A DNA stretch of 64,000 bases from contig NZ_VFML01000001.1 of NCBI RefSeq assembly GCF_006715045.1, forward strand, positions 5,113,501 to 5,177,500, read 5' to 3'. Under the pieces are notes generated by a model. It was not told where the DNA came from. It ran no database searches and saw only the letters and a program-made list of their open reading frames with translations. The first letter of the stretch is position 1. Each line of letters starts with the position of its first letter. Shown here in pieces: positions 31,288 through 40,138 of this stretch. This DNA comes from Amycolatopsis cihanbeyliensis. Its GTDB lineage: Bacteria; Actinomycetota; Actinomycetes; Mycobacteriales; Pseudonocardiaceae. A program made the translations under genes and the position numbers.

Positions 31288-33384
31288 ATGACCACCCTGC
31301 TGGTACTCGTGTCCGTGCTGGCGCTCGCCGGGGCGCTGCGCCGGTTCGGCCGATCCCGCCGACGATGCGCGGCCGGTCCGGGCCGGCGCAGGGGGCCCGC
31401 GCTGCTGATGGCCGTCGTGATCATCGGGCTGCAGGCCGTCCTCACGGCCCCGCCCGCGGCGGCGCAGAGCTGCGGCGAGGCGCCCAACCCGGAACGGCCC
31501 GGCTCCGGCATGGTCGGCGCGCTCGACCCGGCGGAGGGGCAGGGCGAGGCGGGCAGTGCCTATGTGGACTACAGCTACGCGGGGCTGGTGTGGCACACCT
31601 ACCAGTCCGACTGCGGGGCGCTGTCCGGGATCGCCGACCCGAACACCACGATCGACACCTGGGCGGGCAACCAGCTCTTCAACATCGGCAAGAACATCGT
31701 CGGCGCGACCAACTCGCTGCACTACACCGTGATGGAGGGCGGGCTGCTCAGCCCGCTCTACGACGCGGTGAAGGCCGGTGCGGAGAGGGTCTACAACAAC
31801 ATCTACGCCCAGCTGTTCGGGCTGGCCGCGCTGATCCTGGCGATCATGCTGTTCCGCAGCATCTGGCGGGGTGACCTGCCCACGGTCGGCAAGCGGGCGC
31901 TGTTCGCGCTGGCCGGTGCCTGGCTGGCGGCCTCCTCGTTCGCGATGCTGCGTTACTACGACGAGATCGACCACGCCATCGTGCAGACCACGACCAACAT
32001 CCAGGCCGGTTTCGTGGACGCGTCGGAGGATCGGGTGATCCGGCACGTGCTGCCGACCAACCTGCACGACGAGGTCGTCTACAAGAACTGGCTGCGCGGG
32101 GAGTTCGGCTCCCCGGAGGCACCGCAGGCCGAGCAGTTCGGCAGGCCGTTGCTGGACGCGCAGGCGTTCACCTGGGGGGAGATCCGCAACGGCGACGACG
32201 CCAAGCAGGAGGTCGTGGACGCGAAGAAGGCCGAGTACAAGAACATCGCCACCCAGCTGGGCCCGGCGACCGGCTACTTCACCGGCGAGGACGGCAGCCG
32301 CACCGGCGCGGGTTTCCTCGGCTTCGCGCAGAGCCTGGTGTACTCGCTGTTCCAGCTGTTCGCCAAGGCCGCGGTGTTGCTGGCGCAGGTGGTGGTCCGG
32401 CTGCTCACGCTGACCGCGCCACTGATCGGGCTGGTGGCCCTGCTGCACCACGACATCCTGCGCAGGGTGGCGAAGGTGGTCGGCGCGGTGGCCTTCAACC
32501 TGGTGATCCTCTCCGTGCTCGCCGGGGTGCACGCGCTGCTGCTGCAGGCGATCTTCGACGCGGGCAACTCGCTGTCCATGCTGACCCAGATGGTGATGGC
32601 CGGGCTGCTGACCGTCCTGCTGTTCCTGGTGGGCAGGCCGGCGCGGCGGCTGTGGCAGATGGTGGAGATGTCGGTCAGCATGGTCGGCTCCGCGGTTCCC
32701 TCGCCCCGGGGCGGGCTGTTCGGGCGGCTCCGCAAGGGGCAGCAGGGACCCACCCCGCAGGACGAGTTCTGGCAGAACGTCAAGGACTCCGACGATGTGG
32801 AGGGCAACGCCGAGCAGCGCGGGCCGATCGGGGCCACGGCCGGCGGCAGGCGGATCCGGCCGGAGGCGGGCGCTGTGTTCGCCACCGCGCAGCGGGTGGA
32901 CGGCGGCGCCGGGCAGCGCGCCGGTGGTTGGGCCGGGCCCGGTGCGGTCGTGGAGGGCTCCACGGGCGCACCCGGACTGCCCGCGGCCGGCTCCGGGGCG
33001 GCCGCCGGGCGCGCCCCGGGTCGCGCGCCGGGCGAGCACACCTTGCCGGAGGCGAAACAGTTCGCCGCGGCGGGCTTCACCGGACCGTCGAGCAGGCGGG
33101 TGGACACGGCCCCGGTGACCGACCGGCGCTGGGATCGCGGCGATGAGTCGGAATCGGTCGTGGTGCCCTCCCGGATGGACGGGGTGCACGCGCACGCCGC
33201 GGACTACGGCACGGTGCCCCGGCGGGCCCCGCAGCCGGAGCAGCCGATCCCCGGCCAGCGCGGCACGCCCCGGCGGGCGGACTCCGAGATGGTGGCGGGC
33301 AAGCCGGTGTTCGTGCTGTACCGCCCCTCCCGCGGCCTCGAGGTTCGGGAGGACATCCGCGACACCGACTCAGTCGTGAGGTAG
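31288..33384 (+). CDS. Polytopic VirB6/TrbL-like membrane protein
   Basis: From ATG 31288 the product is 698 residues. Features in order: an N-terminal hydrophobic segment and RRR, a second signal-like segment ending in PPAAAQSC near residue 55, a Cys-containing extracytoplasmic loop, then at least five membrane helices between residues 165 and 450 (FGLAALILAIMLF, LTAPLIGLVALL, AFNLVILSVLAGVHALLL, VMAGLLTVLLFLV), and a long disordered Gly/Ala/Pro tail. This plan fits VirB6/TrbL/TcpH components that form the inner-membrane channel. Earlier in-frame ATGs in the 66-bp repeats would add 22, 44 or 66 Arg-rich residues; GGAGGAGCC precedes 31288. Confidence 0.75.
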   Translation: MTTLLVLVSVLALAGALRRFGRSRRRCAAGPGRRRGPALLMAVVIIGLQAVLTAPPAAAQSCGEAPNPERPGSGMVGALDPAEGQGEAGSAYVDYSYAGLVWHTYQSDCGALSGIADPNTTIDTWAGNQLFNIGKNIVGATNSLHYTVMEGGLLSPLYDAVKAGAERVYNNIYAQLFGLAALILAIMLFRSIWRGDLPTVGKRALFALAGAWLAASSFAMLRYYDEIDHAIVQTTTNIQAGFVDASEDRVIRHVLPTNLHDEVVYKNWLRGEFGSPEAPQAEQFGRPLLDAQAFTWGEIRNGDDAKQEVVDAKKAEYKNIATQLGPATGYFTGEDGSRTGAGFLGFAQSLVYSLFQLFAKAAVLLAQVVVRLLTLTAPLIGLVALLHHDILRRVAKVVGAVAFNLVILSVLAGVHALLLQAIFDAGNSLSMLTQMVMAGLLTVLLFLVGRPARRLWQMVEMSVSMVGSAVPSPRGGLFGRLRKGQQGPTPQDEFWQNVKDSDDVEGNAEQRGPIGATAGGRRIRPEAGAVFATAQRVDGGAGQRAGGWAGPGAVVEGSTGAPGLPAAGSGAAAGRAPGRAPGEHTLPEAKQFAAAGFTGPSSRRVDTAPVTDRRWDRGDESESVVVPSRMDGVHAHAADYGTVPRRAPQPEQPIPGQRGTPRRADSEMVAGKPVFVLYRPSRGLEVREDIRDTDSVVR

Positions 33385-33394
33385 GTGTCCGACC

Positions 33395-34012
33395 ATGCCG
33401 ATTCGTACGCATCGCGGCCGGGCCGCCGTCTACCGGCGGCTGTGGGGGTGGCCGCTGCGCTCGCCCCGGCACCTGGTCGGCACCCTGGTCGTGTTCGTCG
33501 CGTTGGTGGTGGCCACCGGGATCGCCGCCCCGCACCTGTTCGGCGACCAGGACGGTAACGGCGGAGCCGGGGCGGCCCCGGCCGGCGAGTCCACCACGGC
33601 GAGCGGGGACGGCCCCGGGCGGTCCACGCGGACCGGGCCGGAGGAGTCCAGCACGCTGCCGACCCGGTTGACCGAGCCGCGGGAGACGCCGACCCCGGCC
33701 GCCCCCGACCCGGCCGCCCTGCAGGTGGCGCGGCAGTGGGCCGCGGCATGGGTGAACCACCCGGACGGGATGACCAACCAGCAGTGGCTGGACGGCCTCC
33801 GCCCGTACACCACCGAGGAGTACCTGCCGGTGATGGCCACGGTGGAGCTGGCCAATATCCCGGCCAGCGAGGTCACCGGCGAGCCATCGGCCGGCAAGTC
33901 CTACACCAGCTCGGTCGAGGCCATCGTGCCCACGAACGGACCCAAACTGAAACTCACCGTGGTCGAAACCGACGCGGGCTGGCGGGTCGGGCATTACGAA
34001 CGGGCGGACTAG
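33395..34012 (+). CDS. VirB8/TcpC-like conjugation-type protein
   Basis: A 205-residue bitopic protein. A basic cytoplasmic start is followed by one helix at residues 29-47 (LVGTLVVFVALVVATGIAA), a Gly/Thr/Pro linker of about 60 residues, and an NTF2-like domain (ALQVARQWAAAWVNHPDGMTNQQWLDGLRPYTTEEY) ending in a strand VETDAGWRVGHYERAD. VirB8 and TcpC proteins share this arrangement and join the channel in the cell envelope. ATG 33395 lies 10 bp after the previous stop. The next gene begins 3 bp after its own stop. Confidence 0.8.
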   Translation: MPIRTHRGRAAVYRRLWGWPLRSPRHLVGTLVVFVALVVATGIAAPHLFGDQDGNGGAGAAPAGESTTASGDGPGRSTRTGPEESSTLPTRLTEPRETPTPAAPDPAALQVARQWAAAWVNHPDGMTNQQWLDGLRPYTTEEYLPVMATVELANIPASEVTGEPSAGKSYTSSVEAIVPTNGPKLKLTVVETDAGWRVGHYERAD

Positions 34013-34015
34013 CCG

Positions 34016-35014
34016 ATGCGCGCCGGGATGCTGGTCGGGGTGGTGGCGGCGGCGATGTTCGCCGTGCTGGTCACCACCGGCACGGTCGCCGTGGTCGTCG
34101 ACCGGCAGGACCGGGAGTCGCGCGGGGGAGTCGTCAACCTGAGCTGCGAGGCCGCGCTCGGACCCTCCCAGCCGGGCAGCCCCGCGCGCGGGGCCGACGA
34201 CGCGGCCAACCTGACCGAGGAGCAACTCGGTACGGTCGCGCTGATCATCTCCATCGGCAAGGAGCGCGGGCTGTCGCCGCGGGCATGGCAGGTGGCGATC
34301 CAGGCCGGGATGACCGAGTCCGGGCTGCGCAACCTTGACTACGGGGACCGGGACTCGCTCGGGATCTTCCAGATGCGGCCGTCGATGGGGTGGGGCACGC
34401 CCGCGCAGGTCACCAATCCGCCCTATCAGGTGAACAAGTTCTACGACGTGCTCGAGGGCATCCCGGACTGGCAGGACCTGCGCCCCGGCGCGGCCGCGCA
34501 GGCCGTCGAGCGCTCCGCCTTCCCGGACCGCTACCACCGCTGGGAAGCCATGGCGGTGCACCTGGTGGAGAACCTCGGGCAGGTCACCGACGCCGCGGGC
34601 TGCGGCGAGGGCATGGGAGCCGCGCTCCCGCCGAGCGAGACGGCCGCCACCGCCATCGAGTTCGCCCTCGCTCAGCAGGGCAAACCCTACGTGTGGGGTG
34701 GCACCGGCCCGGACACCTTCGACTGCTCGGGGCTGATGCTGCGGGCCTACGAAGCGGCCGGGGTGATCCTGCCGCGGGTGTCGCGGGATCAGTACCAGGC
34801 GGGCGCCATGCTGCCGGTTGAGCAGGCACAACCCGGTGACCTGCTGTTCTGGGCGTATGATCCATCGAACCCGAGCACCATTCATCATGTTGCGATGTAT
34901 CTGGGTGACGGGAAGATGGTGGAAGCGCAGCAGAGTGGCGTCCCGGTGCACACCAGGTCGGTGTCCTGGGACGAGGCCGAGCTCGTCGCGCAGGCGGTCC
35001 GGCCGGGTGTCTGA
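34016..35014 (+). CDS. Two-domain peptidoglycan hydrolase with NlpC/P60 domain
   Basis: A 332-residue exported enzyme. Residues 5-30 form a signal anchor. Residues 65-200 are a lysozyme-like domain, catalytic Glu probably E98 in MTESGLRNLDYGDRDSLGIFQ. Residues 215-332 are an NlpC/P60 peptidase with Cys near residue 237 (TFDCSGLM) and His near 291 (IHHVAMYLGDG). The VirB1 and Tcp systems use such enzymes to open the wall for the channel. This two-activity form is common in Gram-positive conjugation. It overlaps nothing, but starts 3 bp after the VirB8-like gene, which argues for one operon. Confidence 0.88.
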   Translation: MRAGMLVGVVAAAMFAVLVTTGTVAVVVDRQDRESRGGVVNLSCEAALGPSQPGSPARGADDAANLTEEQLGTVALIISIGKERGLSPRAWQVAIQAGMTESGLRNLDYGDRDSLGIFQMRPSMGWGTPAQVTNPPYQVNKFYDVLEGIPDWQDLRPGAAAQAVERSAFPDRYHRWEAMAVHLVENLGQVTDAAGCGEGMGAALPPSETAATAIEFALAQQGKPYVWGGTGPDTFDCSGLMLRAYEAAGVILPRVSRDQYQAGAMLPVEQAQPGDLLFWAYDPSNPSTIHHVAMYLGDGKMVEAQQSGVPVHTRSVSWDEAELVAQAVRPGV

Positions 35015-35093
35015 GAGCCTGACCGGTGACCTTGACTTGACTGGCCTGACTGCCTGTGTCGCGCCGAGAAACAGGCACTGAGAGGGAACCCAG

Positions 35094-36140
35094 GTGGCGA
35101 AGAAGTTCGGTAAGCGGGGGAAGAAGTCCGGGGGTGGTCAGGGGGCGGCCGATCCGCGGGAGCTGTTCGGACCCCCGCCTGCGCCGCGGTACACGAGCCC
35201 GCCCGCGTCCAGCACCCCGCTGGCCGACTACCTCTCCCGTGCGCTGCCGGGGGTGGACTCCGGGTACGTCGTGCTGCCGCGCTCGCTCGTGGAGTCCATG
35301 TCCCTGCCGTGGCAGCAGCAGCTGGTGCAGCTGCTGGCCCAGTTCCACAACACGCACGCCGGGCTGTCCTGGCCGGTGTACCGGGTGGTGCCGTCCCGGT
35401 ACGAGCGGCTGGTCGACCTGGACGAGGAGCAACTCGCCGAGGCCGGGTATCTGGTGGAGATCGGGGTCGAGGGTGAGCTGGTCTACCGGGAACGCAGCGG
35501 GCGCAAGGTCGAGCAGCCGGAGCAGACCACCGTGCTGGTCTCCTGCCTGGATCCGATCGTGCCGCGGGCGGTGCCGCAGGAGGCACGGGAGGCCGGTCGG
35601 GCCGTGGAGGCGGAGCGGTCGCCGACCCCCGCCCCGATGAACATCGGCCCGCAGCCGGTGTGGCGCACGGTGCACGAGCGTGCGGCGTCACCCCACCCAC
35701 AGCAGCCCGCGCCACGGCAACCGGCCCAGCCGCCACCACCACAGCAACCCCAGCCACCTCAACAGCCCCCGGCACCACAGGCACAACCGCAACCGCATTC
35801 GCAACCGGCCTCGCAGCCGCAGGCTCCGCCGCCCTGGCAGGCGACCCCGGCACAGCAGGCACCGGAGCCCGAGCCGTCGCGGGACACCGAAGCGGACACC
35901 CCGCCACGTGGGATACCGCTTCCCGCGCCCACCGAGAACACCACACCCACCGAGAACACCGAGCCTGCCGAGGACACCGGGAATCCCGAGCCCACAGGGA
36001 ACCTCGAGGACGCCGCCGGGCGCGGCTGGTTCGACGAGATGCCGGAGTCCGAGAAGGACGGTCACCAGGAAACCGCCGACGCCGAGGGCTTCGGCCCCAC
36101 CGGCGACCCCACCGAGATCCCGTACCGCTACCGCCCCTGA
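35094..36140 (+). CDS. Unknown protein of the secretion-like operon with Gln/Pro-rich tail
   Basis: A 348-residue protein with no membrane helix. The start is very basic (AKKFGKRGKKSGGGQG). Residues 40-165 form a compact domain with PLADYLSRALPGVDSGYVVLPRSLVES, WQQQLVQLLAQFHNTHAGLSWPVYRV and LVDLDEEQLAEAGYLVEIG. The remainder, to about residue 348, is Pro, Gln, Thr and Glu rich. I do not recognise the domain. It may be a cytoplasmic accessory or substrate-recruiting protein. GTG 35094 is preceded by GAGAGGGAA. A 7-bp inverted repeat (TGCCTGT at 35051, ACAGGCA at 35071) lies in the 79-bp gap after the hydrolase. Confidence 0.65.
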   Translation: MAKKFGKRGKKSGGGQGAADPRELFGPPPAPRYTSPPASSTPLADYLSRALPGVDSGYVVLPRSLVESMSLPWQQQLVQLLAQFHNTHAGLSWPVYRVVPSRYERLVDLDEEQLAEAGYLVEIGVEGELVYRERSGRKVEQPEQTTVLVSCLDPIVPRAVPQEAREAGRAVEAERSPTPAPMNIGPQPVWRTVHERAASPHPQQPAPRQPAQPPPPQQPQPPQQPPAPQAQPQPHSQPASQPQAPPPWQATPAQQAPEPEPSRDTEADTPPRGIPLPAPTENTTPTENTEPAEDTGNPEPTGNLEDAAGRGWFDEMPESEKDGHQETADAEGFGPTGDPTEIPYRYRP

Positions 36141-36177
36141 CTCGCCCGACGGAACACGCCGGCGAGCTGCCTGGCCT

Positions 36178-36183
36178 TAGGGT
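36178..36183 (+). promoter_or_regulatory. -10 box of a probable leaderless promoter (PH-domain gene)
   Basis: TAGGGT lies 6 nt before GTG 36190 with a run of G in between. Confidence 0.5.
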
Positions 36184-36189
36184 GGGGGT

Positions 36190-37797
36190 GTGTCAACGGA
36201 CCCCACGGAAGCCAGCGACCCGGCAACCCCGACGCCGGCGGGGGGCGCTGCCGCCCCGGCGACCGAGCAACCGTGGCTGCGGCTGGATCGGCGCACCGTC
36301 TACGTCACCGCGATCAGCCGGGTGGGTTTCGCGGTGGTGGTGGGCGCGGTGGGCGCGGCCTCCTCCGGCACGCCGCTGGCGTGGGTCGCGCTCGGCGGGG
36401 TGCTGCTGCTCGCCGCCGGGATCGTCGCGGAGTACGTGCGCTGGCGGGTGAGTAGGTACCGGGTCACCGCGGAACGGCTGGAGCGCCGGTTCGACTTCAT
36501 CACGCACCAGCGCCGTTCCCTAGCCAGGGAACGCATTCGCAGCGTGGACATCGCGGCGAACCTGGTGCAGCGGCTGTTCGGGCTGGCCGTGGTCACGATC
36601 GGTACCGGGCAGCAGAACGACGCCGACCGGATCAAGCTCGACCCGGTCTCCCATGCGGAAGCCGAGCGGCTGCGGGCCGAGCTCCTGCGGCGCAGGCGGC
36701 CGGATCCGGGCACTCAACCGGCACAACAGGCCCAGCCGGCCGAACCCGCCCCCGGCACCGAGCCCGCGGGCGGTTCGGTGCTGGCCAGGCTGGACTGGTC
36801 CTGGATCCGGTACGCGCCGGCCTCGTTCGTCGCCCCGCTGCTCGGCGCCGCGGCCTTCGGCGCGGTGCTGAACGCCTCCGGCTGGTTCGGCCTGCGCGAG
36901 GGCGTGCTCGAGTGGTCCTTCGACCTGCTCAGCAGCGCACCGATCGTCTTCGCCGTGGTCACCGTGGTGGTGATCGCCGTGGTCGTCGGGCTGATCGGCT
37001 CGCTGGTGATCTTCGCCGAGCGCTGGTGGGACTACCGCCTCGACCGCGAACCCGGTGGCACCCTGCGGATTCGCCGTGGCCTGCTCACCACCCGCTCGAT
37101 CAGCATCGAGGAGCGCAGGTTGCGCGGGGTCGAGGTGGTCGAGCCGCTCGGCATCCGGCTGGTCGGTGCGGCGCGGGTGGACGCGGTGATGACCGGGATA
37201 CGGCAGAACGACGGCGACAGCAAGAGCGACCTCAAGACGCTGGCCCCGCCGGTGCCGCGCGCGTTCGCCGACCAGGTCACCGCCGATGTGCTGACCGAGG
37301 AGGTCGCGCCGACCGTGGCGGCGCGACTGGCGCCGCACCCGCGCGCGGCCCGTGGCAGGCGGCTGCGCTGGGCGCTGCTGGGCACGCTGATCCCGACCGC
37401 GATCCTCGCCGGACTCGGCGCGTCGCTCACCGGCGTCCTGCTGCACCTGGCGTGGATCTGGGCGCTGGTGGTGGGGCCGATCGCGGTGCTGCTCGCGCTG
37501 GACGCCTACCGCAACCTCGGCCATGGCATCACCGGCGGCTACCTGGTGGCCAGGTCCGGCGCGGCGCGCCGGGGCACCGTCGCGCTGCAGCGCAGCGGGA
37601 TCATCGGCTGGACCGCGCGGCAGTCGATCTTCCAGCGCCGGGCCGGGCTGATCACGCTGAGCGCCACGACCGCGGCCGGCAGCGGGGCGTACTCCATCTT
37701 CGACGTCGCACAGGGCGACGGGCTGGCCTTCGCCGAGCGGGCCGTTCCCGACCTGTTCGGCCCGTTCCTCGAGCGGGACGAACCCGGCTCGCCGTGA
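36190..37797 (+). CDS. Membrane protein with repeated bacterial PH domains (YdbT-like)
   Basis: A 535-residue protein with three bPH2 domains, each following hydrophobic helix pairs: residues 85-170 (WRVSRYRVTAERLERRFDFI, ARERIRSVDIAANLVQRLFGLAVVTIGTGQ), residues 270-370 (RWWDYRLDREPGGTLRIRRGLLTTRSISIEE), and a last one near 440-520. YdbT/YdbS type proteins sit in the membrane with PH domains on the inside. The usual small YdbS partner gene is not present. The gene has its own leaderless-type promoter, so it is likely separate from the secretion-like operon 50 bp upstream. Confidence 0.85.
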   Translation: MSTDPTEASDPATPTPAGGAAAPATEQPWLRLDRRTVYVTAISRVGFAVVVGAVGAASSGTPLAWVALGGVLLLAAGIVAEYVRWRVSRYRVTAERLERRFDFITHQRRSLARERIRSVDIAANLVQRLFGLAVVTIGTGQQNDADRIKLDPVSHAEAERLRAELLRRRRPDPGTQPAQQAQPAEPAPGTEPAGGSVLARLDWSWIRYAPASFVAPLLGAAAFGAVLNASGWFGLREGVLEWSFDLLSSAPIVFAVVTVVVIAVVVGLIGSLVIFAERWWDYRLDREPGGTLRIRRGLLTTRSISIEERRLRGVEVVEPLGIRLVGAARVDAVMTGIRQNDGDSKSDLKTLAPPVPRAFADQVTADVLTEEVAPTVAARLAPHPRAARGRRLRWALLGTLIPTAILAGLGASLTGVLLHLAWIWALVVGPIAVLLALDAYRNLGHGITGGYLVARSGAARRGTVALQRSGIIGWTARQSIFQRRAGLITLSATTAAGSGAYSIFDVAQGDGLAFAERAVPDLFGPFLERDEPGSP

Positions 37798-37828
37798 CAG
37801 TGCGTCCGCGGGGTGCGAAGCTCGAACA

Positions 37829-38032
37829 ATGAACGCAGCCGAGGATCCCAACCCCGATCGGGGCTGGTACTACAACACCCGCACCGGCGAGGTGGAGCAC
37901 CTGGAGCGCTCGCGGTCGATCGACCTGCTCGGCCCGTATCCCGACGAGGCGACCGCGCGGCGGGCCCTGGAGATCGCGCGGGAACGCACCCGCCAGGCCG
38001 ACGCGCAGGACGCGGCCTGGAACGGCGACTAG
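37829..38032 (+). CDS. Small conserved SPOR-like protein
   Basis: A 67-residue soluble protein, NPDRGWYYNTRTGEVEHLERS then LLGPYPDEATARRALEIARERTRQAD. The G-P-Y-x-D-x-x-x-A-x-x-A pattern recalls SPOR domains. Similar proteins occur singly in many actinomycetes. ATG 37829 has GCGAAGCTCGAACA upstream, only a weak site. It ends just before a strong bidirectional terminator. The cellular role is unknown. Confidence 0.7.
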   Translation: MNAAEDPNPDRGWYYNTRTGEVEHLERSRSIDLLGPYPDEATARRALEIARERTRQADAQDAAWNGD

Positions 38033-38035
38033 CTC

Positions 38036-38076
38036 TCCGCGGTGAGTGACCCTCCACCCGGGTCACTCACCGCGGA
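38036..38076. terminator. 17-bp bidirectional terminator hairpin
   Basis: Arms 38036-38052 and 38060-38076 pair perfectly over 17 bp with the loop TCCACCC. It begins 3 bp after the stop at 38032 and faces the convergent ABC permease gene, which ends at 38214. From 38077 to 38213 I see no gene, only a spaced inverted pair GCCTGTTCC and GGAACAGGC. Confidence 0.85.
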
Positions 38077-38213
38077 CGGGCCGGCGGCGCCCCCGACGAA
38101 CGCCGCCGGCCACGCTTCGGGAAACCGGCGCTCAGTGCCTGTTCCTAGACTCGCGACACGGTCGAGCTCTTCCACTCGTCTCGATCGGCAAGGTCCAGTT
38201 CGGGAACAGGCTG

Positions 38214-39449
38214 TCAGGCGAGGGCCTCGGTGGGGGTGAGCCGGGAGGCCCGCACGGCCGGGTAGGCGCCCGCGATCGCGCCGATCAGGGCCGCCGCCGC
38301 GACCCCGCCCAGCGCGGCGGGCACCGGGATCACCACCGGCCATCCCTGGCTCAGCGCGTAACCCGCGGTCACCAGGACACCGAGCAGCACCCCGCAGGCC
38401 CCGCCGAGCGCGGACAGCAGCACCGACTCCGCGAGGAACTGACCGCGGATCTGCCGCCGGGTCGCCCCGAGCGCCCTGCGCAGCCCGATCTCCCTGCGTC
38501 GCTCCAGCACCGAGATCACCATCGTGTTCGCCACCCCGACCCCGCCGACCAGCAGCGCCACCCCGCCGAGCCCGAGCAGCAGCGAACTGTAGGCCTGGTT
38601 GGTCAGCTCCTTGGCCGCCAGCGCGTCCGACGGCCTGCTGACCTCGACCTCGTTCGGCTTCTCCGGGTTCACGGTGGACCCGAGCACCTGCTGCACGTCC
38701 GGTACCGCATGTTCCTGTGCCCGCACGTAGACGGTGGTGGGGTGCCCGTCGAACCCGAGGTACTCCCCGGCCGCGTCCCAGCCGACCAGCGCCGACCGGT
38801 CGACCTCCGGCGCCAGGGTCACCGCGTCGAGTATCCCGACCACGGTGAACCAGCGGTCGCCGAGCCACACCTGTGGCGGCTGCCGCGGATCGATCTCGCC
38901 GATACCCAGCCGTTGCGCCGCCACCGAGCCGAGCACCACGACCGGGTAGCCGGAGTTGGCCGCGTTCAGGAAGGTGCCGTCGTACATCCGGGCCTGCAAC
39001 ACCTCCAGCAGGTCCGGCCGCCCGGCCAGCACCGAGATCCCCGAGGTCTCCTGCTCGTCGATCAGGCCGGTGCGGCGCACGGTGGCGTCGACCGCACCCA
39101 CATCGGACGTGCCCTGCACCGGCCCGATCCGCCGCACCCGGTCGGTGACCTCCTTCGGCAGCTTGGCCTCCTCGCCGAACAGGGTCTGCCCCGGCCCCGC
39201 CCGCAGCAGGTTCGTGCCCAGCGCGGAGAGCCGATCGTCCAGGGCCTGCTGGCTGGAAGCCGGGATCCCGACCACCGTGACCACCGCCGCGATCCCGATG
39301 GCCACCCCGAGCGCGGACAGCAACGCGCGCACCGGCCGGGTACGCAGGCCGTGCAGGCCGAGCCGCAGCACGTCCCCGGCGCCGAGCCGGGCCGAACCGG
39401 GCAGCGGGTCCGGTGCCCGCTCCTCCCGTTCACGGGTCAGGGTCCGCAT
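38214..39449 (-). CDS. MacB-type ABC transporter permease (FtsX superfamily)
   Basis: A 411-residue permease. The first helix is at residues 38-60 ([21 protein letters not shown]), followed by a large extracytoplasmic MacB_PCD domain of about 210 residues, and then three C-terminal helices with the FtsX signature [33 protein letters not shown]. It works with the ATPase whose gene it overlaps by 13 bp. MacB-like systems couple ATP use to mechanical pulling on periplasmic partners rather than membrane transport. The adaptor and lipoprotein genes upstream suggest export or envelope defence. ATG 39449 is preferred over the ORF extension to 39515. Confidence 0.88.
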   Translation of the reverse strand: MRTLTREREERAPDPLPGSARLGAGDVLRLGLHGLRTRPVRALLSALGVAIGIAAVVTVVGIPASSQQALDDRLSALGTNLLRAGPGQTLFGEEAKLPKEVTDRVRRIGPVQGTSDVGAVDATVRRTGLIDEQETSGISVLAGRPDLLEVLQARMYDGTFLNAANSGYPVVVLGSVAAQRLGIGEIDPRQPPQVWLGDRWFTVVGILDAVTLAPEVDRSALVGWDAAGEYLGFDGHPTTVYVRAQEHAVPDVQQVLGSTVNPEKPNEVEVSRPSDALAAKELTNQAYSSLLLGLGGVALLVGGVGVANTMVISVLERRREIGLRRALGATRRQIRGQFLAESVLLSALGGACGVLLGVLVTAGYALSQGWPVVIPVPAALGGVAAAALIGAIAGAYPAVRASRLTPTEALA

Positions 39450-40138
39450 GTCGCCTCCACCCGCTCGGGCGTGCCGGTGTCGGCCCGCAGCGTGCCGTCC
39501 AGGATGTCGACGCACCGGGGCAGGCCGGCCGCGACCTCCCGGTCGTGGGTGATCACGACGACCGTGGTGCCGTCCGCGTTCAGCTCCTCGAGCAGGGAGA
39601 GCACGGCCGCGCCGGTCCGGCTGTCCAGGTTCCCGGTCGGCTCGTCGGCCAGCAGCACCGAAGGCCGGTTCACCACCGCGCGGGCGATGGCCACCCGCTG
39701 CCGCTCCCCGCCGGACAGTTCCGTCGGCAGGTGCCCGGCCCGGTGCCCGAGGCCGACCCGCTCCAGCGCGCGGTTCGCCCTGGCCAGCCGCTTGCGTGCC
39801 GGGACACCCGCGTACAGCAGGCCGGTGGCCACGTTCTCCGCCGCGGTCAGCCCGTCGGTCAGGAAGAACTGCTGGAACACGAACCCGATCCAGGCCGAGC
39901 GCAGCCCGGCCACCCGCCGATCCGGCAGGCTCGCGATATCGTGGCCGCGCAGCTCCACCCGCCCGGTGGTCGGCCGGTCCAGGGTGCCCATCAGTTGCAG
40001 CAGCGTGGACTTGCCGGAGCCGGACGGCCCGACGATCGCCATCAGCTCGCCGGCCCGCACGGAAAGCGACACCTCGCGCAGGGCCACCACGCCGCCAGGG
40101 TAGGTCTTGCCGACCTGCCGCACCGCCAGCACCGTCAT
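39437..40138 (-). CDS. MacB/LolD-type ABC transporter ATP-binding protein
   Basis: A 233-residue ABC ATPase with Walker [10 protein letters not shown] at residues 38-46, Q-loop FVFQQFFL, signature LSGGERQR and Walker [14 protein letters not shown], the last being typical of LolD/MacB. It overlaps the adaptor gene start region by ATGA (40135-40138) and the permease by 13 bp, so the three are coupled. It would power the permease encoded downstream. Confidence 0.93.
   Translation of the reverse strand: MTVLAVRQVGKTYPGGVVALREVSLSVRAGELMAIVGPSGSGKSTLLQLMGTLDRPTTGRVELRGHDIASLPDRRVAGLRSAWIGFVFQQFFLTDGLTAAENVATGLLYAGVPARKRLARANRALERVGLGHRAGHLPTELSGGERQRVAIARAVVNRPSVLLADEPTGNLDSRTGAAVLSLLEELNADGTTVVVITHDREVAAGLPRCVDILDGTLRADTGTPERVEATCGP

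Noticed and set aside
29408..33195. Long minus-strand frames of 615 and 669 codons opposite the VirB4/VirB6-like genes
   Set aside because: Both mirror the codon bias of the plus strand. Repeated RHRGVSCW blocks are simply the 66-bp repeat read backwards.
27353..36140. Complete integrative conjugative element
   Set aside because: No integrase, relaxase, replication gene, coupling ATPase or flanking direct repeats were found in the window.
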